Positions 1 to 6,078 of a stretch of DNA of 6,597 nucleotides are shown here, piece after piece. Positions within the stretch are counted from its first letter, which is position 1, and every line of letters begins with the position of its first letter. The stretch comes from Actinomycetota bacterium (lineage in GTDB: Bacteria; Actinomycetota; Thermoleophilia; UBA2241). The position numbers were made by a program, and so were the translations under genes. The notes beneath the pieces were generated by a model. The model was given only the letters and a program-made list of their open reading frames with translations. It had not been told where the DNA came from and did no database searches. The stretch covers positions 1 through 6,597 of the forward strand of contig JAAYBE010000061.1 of assembly GCA_012719015.1 (NCBI GenBank), written 5' to 3'.

Positions 1-2724
1 TACGACGCCCTGGTGGTCGGCAGCGGCATCGGCGGGATGGAGTCAGCCCTCAAGCTCGGCGACATGGGCTACAAGGTCCTGGTCGTGGAGAAGGACGCCA
101 GCGTCGGCGGCAAGATGATCCTGCTCAGCAAGGTCTTCCCCACGTTGGACTGCGCCAGCTGCATCTCCACCCCCAAGATGGCGGCCACCATCCATCACCC
201 CAACATCGACGTGCTCACGTACGCCGAGGTGGACGGCATCCGCGCCAACGGCGACGGCACCTACCGCGCCAGGATCACGCAGAGGCCCAAGTTCATCGAC
301 GAGGCCGCCTGCACAGGCTGTCGCCAATGCGAGATGGCCTGCAACGTCGCCGTGCCGGACGAGTTCAACGCCGACCTGGTGTCGCGGCGCGCCGCCTACA
401 TCGCGTTCCCGCAGGCGGTGCCGAAGAAGGCCGTGATCGACCGCGCCGGCATCTCGCCGTGTACCGGCGAGTGCCCGGCGGGCATCAAGGCGCACGGTTA
501 CGTCGCGCGCGTGCGCAGCGGTGAGTACGAGCAGGCGTTCGACCTCGTCCTCGAGGCTACGCCCCTGGTCGGCTCGCTCGGGCGCGCGTGCTACGCCCCC
601 TGCGAGAGCGAGTGCACGCGCGGCGAGCTCGAGGGCCCGCTCCCGATCCGCCGCCTCAAGCGCTTCATCGCCGATGCGCACTACGGCAGGGGACGGGACG
701 GCGACCCCGAGGCCGTGGCCATCGAGCAGAACGGCAAGAAGGTCGCCGTCGTGGGCTCCGGCCCGGCCGGCCTTACCGCCGCCCTGCAGCTCGCGCGCAA
801 GGGTTACGGCGTCACCATCCTCGAGGCGGCCGAGCAAGCCGGCGGCATGCTGCGTCTGGGCATCCCCGCCTATCGCCTGCCCAACGAGGTCGTCGACCAC
901 GACATCAGCAACGTCACCGCCCTGGGCGTCGAGATCAGGACCGGCGTCCGGGTCGACGACCCGGCCGGGCTCAAGGACGACGGCTTCGACGCCGTGCTGG
1001 TCGCGACCGGCACGCACAAGGCCGTCCGGCTGCGCGTGCCGGGCGAGGAGCTCGCCGGCGTGCGCAGCGCGCTCACGTTCCTGGCCGACGTCAAGCTCGG
1101 CAAGGACGCCGGCCTCTCCGGCAAGAAGGTGCTCGTGGTGGGCGGCGGCAACGTCGCCATCGACGCCGCCCGCTCCGCCCGCCGCCTCGGCGCCGCCTCG
1201 GTGGACCAGGTCAGCCTGGAGTGCTGCGAGGAGATGCCGGCCCACGACTTCGAGGTCGAGGAGGCCCGCGCCGAGGGCATCACCCTGCACGACGGCTGGG
1301 GCATCGACCATTTCGAGGGCGACGGCCGCCTCCAGGCTGCCGAGATCAAGGTCTGCACCTGCGTGTTCGATCCTGACGGCCGCTTCCACCCCGAGTACGA
1401 CGAGACGCGGCGCGACAGCATCGACTGCGACGTCGTCATCGTCGCCGCCGGCATGAGGGCCGACACGGAGACGTTCGGCCTCGAGACCAACGGCGACCAC
1501 ACGCTCGTGGCCGACCCCGGCACGCTGCAGACGGCCGTGCCGCACATCTTCGCCGCCGGCGACGTCGTCACCGGCCCCTCCATGATCACTACGGCCGTCG
1601 GCCAGGGTCGCCGGGCCGCCTTCATGATCGACCGCTACCTCCAGGGCCAGGTGCTCGACCCCGGGCTCTTCGATGAGCCCCTGCCGGTGGTGGACAAGGA
1701 CACCGTGCTCGCGCGCCAGCAGGTCTACGACCGGCGCGAGCCGTTCGAGTCCAACGCCGTCATGAGGGCCGCTCCGACGGACTTCGAGGAGACCGAAGGC
1801 CCGATGACCGAAGACGAGGCGTTCCTTGGCGCCGCGCGCTGCCTCGACTGCGGCGTGTGCTCCGAGTGCCACGCCTGCGTGGACGTCTGCCCGGCCGACG
1901 CCATCAAGCTCGATGACCGGCCCGTGGCGATCGAGGCCGAGGTCGGCACCGTGGTCCTCGCCACCGGCTTCGACCTCTTCCCGGCGGACGCCAAGCCCCA
2001 ATACGGCTACGGCCGCTTCAAGAACGTGATCACCGGCATGCAGATGGACCGCCTGCTCGCGCCGACGCGCCCGTACAACGCCGTCCTGCGCCCCAGTGAC
2101 GGCAAGGTGCCGGACAACATCGCCTACATCATGTGCACGGGGTCGCGGGACGAGACCGTGGACAACCCGCTGTGCTCCAAGATCTGCTGCATGTACTCGG
2201 TCAAGCAGAACCAGCTCATCATGGGCGCCCTTCCGCTCGCCGACGTGACCGTCTACTACATCGACGTGCGCTCGGTCGGCAAGGGGTACGACGAGTTCTA
2301 CCAGCAGGCCAGGGACATGGGCTGCAACTTCGTCAAGGGCCGCGTCTCGGGCATCACCGAGACGGAGGAGGGCAACCTCACCCTGCGTTACGAGGACATC
2401 GAGAACGGCGGCGCGCTCGCGGAAGCAGAACACGACCTGGTCGTGCTCGCCGTCGGCGTCCAGCCGAGCCGGGGCGTCGCCGAGCTGTTCGCCGGCAACG
2501 GCGACGCGCTCGCCCTCGACGATCACTACTACGTCGGCGAAGTCGACGAGGACCTCGACCCCGGCCGCACCAATCTGCCCGGCGTGTTCGTCGCCGGCGC
2601 GGCCGCGGGCGCCAAGGACATCCCCGACTCCATCCTCCACGCCGGCGCCGCGGTCGCGCAGGCGGCCGCTCACCTCGAGCGCGCACGAGTGGCGGACGAG
2701 GCGAAAGCGAAGGTGCCTTCATGA
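1..2724 (+). CDS. HdrA-like flavoprotein with an inserted GltD/NfnB-like NAD(P)H oxidoreductase module (5' partial)
   Basis: The frame is open from base 1, so the N-terminus lies upstream; a GTG at 13 falls inside the FAD motif and is not a credible start. Residues are numbered from base 1 (907 visible). Order: HdrA FAD motif GSGIGG (7-12); CASC (51-54) in the HdrA motif FPTLDCASC; [4Fe-4S] cysteines 104, 107, 110, 114; HdrA signature YIAFPQAVPKK (133-143). A GltD-like module follows: cysteines 154, 158, 197, 201, 205; second FAD motif GSGPAG (252-257); pyridine-nucleotide motif GGGNVA (381-386); AAGDVVTG (518-525). Then a six-cysteine cluster (614-630) and the HdrA C-terminal half, with C712, C725, C729, C730 in the CTGSR/CSKICC pattern that binds the flavin-proximal cluster in methanogen HdrA. 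By family knowledge HdrA is the cytoplasmic electron-bifurcating flavin subunit of heterodisulfide reductases; GltD/NfnB modules exchange hydride with NAD(P)H. Inference: electron entry point from NAD(P)H into this Hdr complex. It overlaps the next gene by 4 bp. Family assignment is firm; electron direction and partners are not. Confidence 0.93.
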   Translation, partial: YDALVVGSGIGGMESALKLGDMGYKVLVVEKDASVGGKMILLSKVFPTLDCASCISTPKMAATIHHPNIDVLTYAEVDGIRANGDGTYRARITQRPKFIDEAACTGCRQCEMACNVAVPDEFNADLVSRRAAYIAFPQAVPKKAVIDRAGISPCTGECPAGIKAHGYVARVRSGEYEQAFDLVLEATPLVGSLGRACYAPCESECTRGELEGPLPIRRLKRFIADAHYGRGRDGDPEAVAIEQNGKKVAVVGSGPAGLTAALQLARKGYGVTILEAAEQAGGMLRLGIPAYRLPNEVVDHDISNVTALGVEIRTGVRVDDPAGLKDDGFDAVLVATGTHKAVRLRVPGEELAGVRSALTFLADVKLGKDAGLSGKKVLVVGGGNVAIDAARSARRLGAASVDQVSLECCEEMPAHDFEVEEARAEGITLHDGWGIDHFEGDGRLQAAEIKVCTCVFDPDGRFHPEYDETRRDSIDCDVVIVAAGMRADTETFGLETNGDHTLVADPGTLQTAVPHIFAAGDVVTGPSMITTAVGQGRRAAFMIDRYLQGQVLDPGLFDEPLPVVDKDTVLARQQVYDRREPFESNAVMRAAPTDFEETEGPMTEDEAFLGAARCLDCGVCSECHACVDVCPADAIKLDDRPVAIEAEVGTVVLATGFDLFPADAKPQYGYGRFKNVITGMQMDRLLAPTRPYNAVLRPSDGKVPDNIAYIMCTGSRDETVDNPLCSKICCMYSVKQNQLIMGALPLADVTVYYIDVRSVGKGYDEFYQQARDMGCNFVKGRVSGITETEEGNLTLRYEDIENGGALAEAEHDLVVLAVGVQPSRGVAELFAGNGDALALDDHYYVGEVDEDLDPGRTNLPGVFVAGAAAGAKDIPDSILHAGAAVAQAAAHLERARVADEAKAKVPS

Positions 2725-4460
2725 GCGGCCGTAGGATCGGCGTGTACGTCTGCCAATGCGGCGGCAACATCGGCGACTACGTCGACGTCGACAAGGTCGT
2801 CGAGGAGATCAAGGGCGACGACGACGTCGTGATCGCCCGCTCCGCCATGTTCACCTGCTCCGATGCGACCCAGCAGGAGATCGTCCAGGACGCGCAGGAA
2901 CAGGGACTCGACGCGCTCGTCGTCGCCTCCTGCTCACCCAAGCTGCACACGGTCACCTTCCGTGACGTGGCCAAGCGCGCGGGCATGAACCCGTTCCAGT
3001 ACACCCAGGTGAACGTGCGCGAGCAGTGCTCGTGGACGCACACCGACGACAAGACCGGCGCGACCGAGAAGGCCACCCGCCTGGTGCGGGCCGGCATCAA
3101 TCGGACTCGCCTCACCGAGCCACTGGAGCCGATCGTCGTCGAGACGACGCCCAAGAGCCTCGTGGTCGGCGGCGGCATCGCCGGCCTTCGTGCGGCTCTC
3201 GGGCTGGCGGAACTCGGCCTCACCGTCTTCCTGGTGGAGAAGGAGGCCCGGCTCGGCGGGCATGTGGCCGGCTACGGACCCATGTTCCCTAACGACCGCA
3301 AGGGCTCGGACCTGGTCGCCACGCTCGAGGAGAAGGTCCGCGCCAACCCGGCGATCACGGTGTTCACCAATGCCGAGCTGATGGCCAAGAGCGGCAGCTT
3401 CGGCAACAACCAGGCGACCATCGCCATCCATGACGGCGACAAGCTCGAGACCATCCAGGTGGACGTCGGGTCGATCGTCGTGGCCACAGGCTTCGACGAC
3501 TACGAGCCGGCCGCCGGCGAGTTCGGCTACGGCCTGGACGGCGTGGTGACGCTGCCTGAGTTCAAGAAGATGGTGGACGAGGCTCCCGGCCTGCTCCAGT
3601 ACAAGGGCAGGCCGGTCAAGACCGTCGCCTACATCTACTGCGTCGGCAGCCGCCAGGACGAGAGCCTCGAAGGCGCGCACACGTACTGCTCGCGCTACTG
3701 CTGCACGTCCGCGGTGCACACCGCGCTCGAGGCCCAGAAGCTCGCCGGCGACCTCCGCCAGTACCACCTCTACCGGGACATGCGGACCTACGGCAAGTAC
3801 GAGCTGCTGTGGAGCGCCTCGCGCGAGAACGGCTCGCTCTACCTGCGCGTGCCCGACGACGAACCGCCGGCGGTGGAGAAGCTCTCCTCCGGCGGCCTCA
3901 AGGTCACGACCAGGGACCTGCTCACTGGTGATGAGGAGATCGCCATCCCGGCAGACCTCGTGGTGCTCGTCACCGGCATGGTGCCGCGCGACAACGCCGA
4001 GCTGGTGAGCGTCCTCAAGCTCCCGGTGGGCAACGACGGCTTCTACAACGAGATCCATCCCAAGCTGAGGCCGGTCGAGACCATCGTCGACGGCGTGCTC
4101 ATCTGCGGCGCCTGCCAGGCGCCCAAGACATCGTCCGAGGCGGTCGCCGCCGGCCTGGCGGCGGTCACGCAGAGCGGCGCCATGCTCAAGCGCGGCTACG
4201 CCGAGCTCGACCCCATGGTCGCCACCGTCTACGCCGACCTCTGCACCTGGTGTGGCAAGTGCCGAGCGGCGTGCCCCTACGACGCCATCGAGCAGGTCGA
4301 GCTGGACGGCAGGCAGGTGGCCCAGGTCGTCAAGACGGCGTGCAAGGGCTGCGGCGGGTGTGTGCCGGTCTGCCCCGAGGACGCCACGGACCTGCTCGGC
4401 TACACCGACGCCCAGATCAAATCGATGATCGACGGCATGATGGAGGTGAGCTGCTCATGA
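2721..4460 (+). CDS. hdrA: Heterodisulfide reductase subunit A-like flavoprotein (second HdrA)
   Basis: 579 residues. The ATG at 2721 overlaps the previous stop as ATGA and has AAGGTG five bases upstream; the protein then begins with the usual HdrA N-terminal motif GVYVCQCGGNIGDYVDVD. Order: HdrA N-terminal domain (about 1-140) with cysteines 11, 13, 46, 71, 103; FAD motif GGGIAG (150-155) followed by LVEKEARLGGH; ATGF (255-258); flavin-proximal cluster motif C307-VGSR with C323, C327, C328; C-terminal two-cluster ferredoxin domain with C508/511/514/518 and C541/544/547/551. It lacks the CSxC motif and inserted ferredoxin of methanogen HdrA: no cysteine occurs from 104 to 306. That makes it shorter than methanogen HdrA (about 650 residues) and somewhat QmoB-like. 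Probable cytoplasmic role: flavin and iron-sulfur electron transfer between the NAD(P)H-linked HdrA encoded upstream and HdrC/HdrB encoded downstream, with possible ferredoxin exchange through the C-terminal clusters. HdrA family is clear; whether its FAD bifurcates is unknown. Confidence 0.95.
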   Translation: MSGRRIGVYVCQCGGNIGDYVDVDKVVEEIKGDDDVVIARSAMFTCSDATQQEIVQDAQEQGLDALVVASCSPKLHTVTFRDVAKRAGMNPFQYTQVNVREQCSWTHTDDKTGATEKATRLVRAGINRTRLTEPLEPIVVETTPKSLVVGGGIAGLRAALGLAELGLTVFLVEKEARLGGHVAGYGPMFPNDRKGSDLVATLEEKVRANPAITVFTNAELMAKSGSFGNNQATIAIHDGDKLETIQVDVGSIVVATGFDDYEPAAGEFGYGLDGVVTLPEFKKMVDEAPGLLQYKGRPVKTVAYIYCVGSRQDESLEGAHTYCSRYCCTSAVHTALEAQKLAGDLRQYHLYRDMRTYGKYELLWSASRENGSLYLRVPDDEPPAVEKLSSGGLKVTTRDLLTGDEEIAIPADLVVLVTGMVPRDNAELVSVLKLPVGNDGFYNEIHPKLRPVETIVDGVLICGACQAPKTSSEAVAAGLAAVTQSGAMLKRGYAELDPMVATVYADLCTWCGKCRAACPYDAIEQVELDGRQVAQVVKTACKGCGGCVPVCPEDATDLLGYTDAQIKSMIDGMMEVSCS

Positions 4461-4747
4461 CGCAGGCCACCGAGACCAGGCGTCCCGTGACCCGGGACGC
4501 CGTCCCCGGCCGGCGCGACGTGCGCGAGGTCGTCCGCGACGAGCAGGTCATGCGCCGGCGCATCCTCGAGGTGCTCGCCGGCGGGCCGATGACTGTGCCC
4601 GAGATCGCGGCCGCCGTCGAGCGCCCGACCCACGAGGTGATGTTCTGGGTCATGGGCCTGCGCAAGTACGGCTGGGTCGCGGAGATCAAGGAAGTCGACG
4701 ACGACGGTTACTACCGGTACCAGGTGGTGGAGAGGGAGGGCTCATGA
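4457..4747 (+). CDS. Small winged helix-turn-helix protein of an hdr operon
   Basis: 96 residues. The ATG overlaps the hdrA stop as ATGA, with a strong GGAGGTGA ending seven bases upstream. Residues 1-33 are polar and arginine-rich (TRRP, GRRD, MRRR). Residues 31-91 read as a winged helix: helix 1 at about 31-41 (RRRILEVLAGGP), helix 2 at 46-55 (TVPEIAAAVE), a putative recognition helix at 57-70, and a beta wing ending in DDDGYYRYQVVE. This layout resembles MarR/ArsR-like domains, but I cannot assign a named family. There are no cysteines, so it carries no iron-sulfur cluster or thiol sensor of its own. The predicted recognition helix is very hydrophobic (VMFWVMGL, 61-68). Either an operon regulator or, since it is translationally coupled between hdrA and hdrC, a structural or assembly partner of the complex; the sequence does not decide. 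Confidence is high that it is a gene and moderate for the fold. Confidence 0.85.
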   Translation: MTQATETRRPVTRDAVPGRRDVREVVRDEQVMRRRILEVLAGGPMTVPEIAAAVERPTHEVMFWVMGLRKYGWVAEIKEVDDDGYYRYQVVEREGS

Positions 4748-5058
4748 CGGCTCTCGTGAACCCCGGGCTGGCCGACGAGCTCGCGCGCTCCGACGGGTTC
4801 GACGCCGACGCCTGCATGAACTGCGGGGTGTGCTCCGCCATCTGCCCCATGGGCGTCGACGTGGAGGTGCGCAGGCTCTTCCGCTACGTGCTGCTCGGCA
4901 TGGAAGACAAGGTCAGGGCGGAGACGGAGCGCGTCTTCTCCTGCCTGCTCTGCAGGATGTGCGAGGAGAACTGCCCGGCCGGCGTGCACATCGCCGAGAA
5001 CGTACGCACGCTGCGGCACCACATCGTGCGCACCGGATTCGGCCTCGGGGAGGGATGA
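4744..5058 (+). CDS. hdrC: Heterodisulfide reductase subunit C-like ferredoxin (short form)
   Basis: 104 residues. The ATG at 4744 overlaps the previous stop as ATGA, with a GGAGAGGGAGGG purine tract just upstream. Two classical [4Fe-4S] motifs are present: C24-MNC-GVC-SAIC-P (C24, C27, C30, C34) and C67-LLC-RMC-EENC-P (C67, C70, C73, C77). They are separated by the helical segment VEVRRLFRYVLLGMED, the usual HdrC arrangement. In Hdr complexes HdrC wires the HdrA clusters to the catalytic HdrB subunit, and its place directly before the hdrB-like gene fits that. Only 27 residues follow the second cluster, whereas many HdrC proteins are about 180-190 residues, so the C-terminal part is short. 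The frame is intact and ends in another stop/start junction, so this looks like a genuine short form rather than a broken gene. GlpC-type ferredoxins share the motif, but context favours HdrC. Confidence 0.92.
   Translation: MTALVNPGLADELARSDGFDADACMNCGVCSAICPMGVDVEVRRLFRYVLLGMEDKVRAETERVFSCLLCRMCEENCPAGVHIAENVRTLRHHIVRTGFGLGEG
5047..5054 (+). promoter_or_regulatory. Ribosome binding site that decides the hdrB-like start
   Basis: The purine tract GGGGAGGG lies at the 3' end of hdrC. It touches ATG 5055 with no spacer but is six bases before ATG 5061, a normal Shine-Dalgarno distance. This favours 5061 as the start, although coupled re-initiation at 5055 from the overlapping hdrC stop cannot be excluded. 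Confidence 0.6.
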
Positions 5059-5060
5059 CG

Positions 5061-6032
5061 ATGCCTCTCGCGACCGCAGACGTGATCGGCATCCTGGGCG
5101 ACAATCTGCGCCTGCGGAAGTCGGTCCTCCCGCTGTCCTCCAAGGTGACGACCAGATGGACCGAGGGGCTCGGACTCCCGCGCGGCGGCGAGACCGTCCT
5201 CTACACCGGGATGATGTACCAGCTCATCCCGTACATCGAGGGCCTGGTGCGGGCCGTGGACAGACTGGGCGACTCGTGGATGGGCAGCTACACGAAGCTC
5301 GGTCGCAGGGTCAACCGCCTGGTCAACATCTCGGCGTTCATGGCACGGCCCTCGGCCGCGGAGCGTGCCGTCTACGACCGGGTGCCGATCGACGTCGTGC
5401 ACCTGCTGCGCAGGGCCGGCGTCCGCTTCGGCGCCCTCTACGAGGACGACCTCTACTCGGGCGCCCTGGCCTACGACCTGGGCCTGGATGAGATCGTGGC
5501 CGAGCACGCCGCGAAGGTGCTCGCGGCGTTCAGAAAGCACGGCGTCAAGCAGGTGATCACCATCGACCCCCATACGACGACCATGCTGCGCAGCGTCTAC
5601 CCCAGGATCCTCGAGGGGTACGACATCGGGGTCTCGAGCTACCTCGAGGTCCTCACTGAGAAGGGCGTCGCCGGCAACGGTCATCGCGTGCGGCCGATCG
5701 ACGGCGAGGTCGTGGTGCACGACTCGTGCGTCTTCGCCCGCTACGAAGGCGTCGTCGACGAGCCCAGGACCCTGCTGGCGGCCGCCGGGCTCACGCTGAG
5801 GGACCCGGAGAACGCCGGCCGCCAGACGTGGTGCTGCGGCGGCCCCGTCGAGTCGCTCTACCCGGCCAAGGCGGCAGCCAACGCCGAGAAGCGCGTCGCG
5901 CAGCTGCGCGCGGCCGGCGACGAGGCGGTCACGATGTGTCCGATGTGCTTCGTCAACCTGAGCAGCGCGGCAGGGTCGACGATGCGCTTCAGAGACATCT
6001 CCGAGTACCTGCGCGAGGCGTTCGCGTCCTGA
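5061..6032 (+). CDS. hdrB: HdrB/DsrK-like CCG-domain protein with a single intact cysteine-rich motif
   Basis: 323 residues from ATG 5061. The alternative ATG at 5055 (325 residues) would give a 4 bp overlap like the other junctions, but GGGGAGGG (5047-5054) abuts it directly while standing six bases from 5061, so 5061 is preferred. The C-terminal half holds one CCG motif: C223, then C258-C259 in TWCCGGP, then C293-PMC296, spacing C-x34-CC-x33-C-x2-C, close to the HdrB/HdrD pattern. There is no cysteine in residues 1-222. The N-terminal half keeps the fold's outline (VLYTGMMYQLIPYIEG at 47-61; ITIDPHTTT at 166-174), but the places where cysteines are expected read GM, LYSG and DPHT. HdrB is the disulfide-reducing subunit and normally carries two CCG sites; DsrK-type proteins work with one. 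Inferred role: terminal reductase or oxidase acting on a disulfide, trisulfide or persulfide, fed by HdrC. The substrate is unknown. Confidence 0.9.
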   Translation: MPLATADVIGILGDNLRLRKSVLPLSSKVTTRWTEGLGLPRGGETVLYTGMMYQLIPYIEGLVRAVDRLGDSWMGSYTKLGRRVNRLVNISAFMARPSAAERAVYDRVPIDVVHLLRRAGVRFGALYEDDLYSGALAYDLGLDEIVAEHAAKVLAAFRKHGVKQVITIDPHTTTMLRSVYPRILEGYDIGVSSYLEVLTEKGVAGNGHRVRPIDGEVVVHDSCVFARYEGVVDEPRTLLAAAGLTLRDPENAGRQTWCCGGPVESLYPAKAAANAEKRVAQLRAAGDEAVTMCPMCFVNLSSAAGSTMRFRDISEYLREAFAS

Positions 6033-6065
6033 CGGGCGGCCTCGGACGGCATGATCTGACGGCAC

Positions 6066-6073
6066 GGGAGGAG
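6066..6073 (+). promoter_or_regulatory. Ribosome binding site for the GTG-started dsrE2-like gene
   Basis: GGGAGGAG ends five bases before GTG 6079. This strong match supports the GTG start, after which the protein begins MDTTKKTIILFSGDFD, a normal DsrE-fold first strand. It allows independent translation, unlike the overlapping junctions upstream. No convincing promoter or terminator is seen in the 46 bp gap (6033-6078). Confidence 0.65.
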
Positions 6074-6078
6074 TTGGA

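Noticed and set aside
521..1456. 311-codon open frame on the + strand in another register of the HdrA-GltD gene
   Set aside because: The product is almost entirely Ala, Ser, Arg, Pro and Thr, typical of a shifted frame in GC-rich DNA, and the overlapping gene is unambiguous.
448..1815. The GltD-like region as a glutamate synthase small subunit
   Set aside because: It is embedded in one continuous HdrA frame with no glutamate synthase large subunit nearby; the GltD fold serves as a generic NAD(P)H/FAD electron-transfer module.
43..2673. 876-codon open frame on the minus strand opposite the HdrA-GltD gene
   Set aside because: It is a mirror frame produced by the high third-position GC of the real gene. 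The translation is low-complexity (Ala, Val, Asp, Gly, His rich) without recognisable motifs, whereas the + strand frame has continuous family motifs.
13..2724. GTG at 13 as the true start of the first gene
   Set aside because: It would cut through the FAD-binding beta strand; in-frame codons for Y-D-A-L precede it to the window edge, so the gene begins upstream.
5061..5726. A frameshift explaining the missing N-terminal cysteines of the HdrB-like protein
   Set aside because: The frame is continuous and still shows CCG-fold landmarks (VLYTGMMYQLIPYIEG, ITIDPHTTT), so substitution rather than frame loss explains the absence.
6033..6078. Promoter or terminator in the hdrB-dsrE2 gap
   Set aside because: The 46 bases show no convincing -35/-10 pair, no stable hairpin and no T-run; only the ribosome binding site before GTG 6079 stands out.
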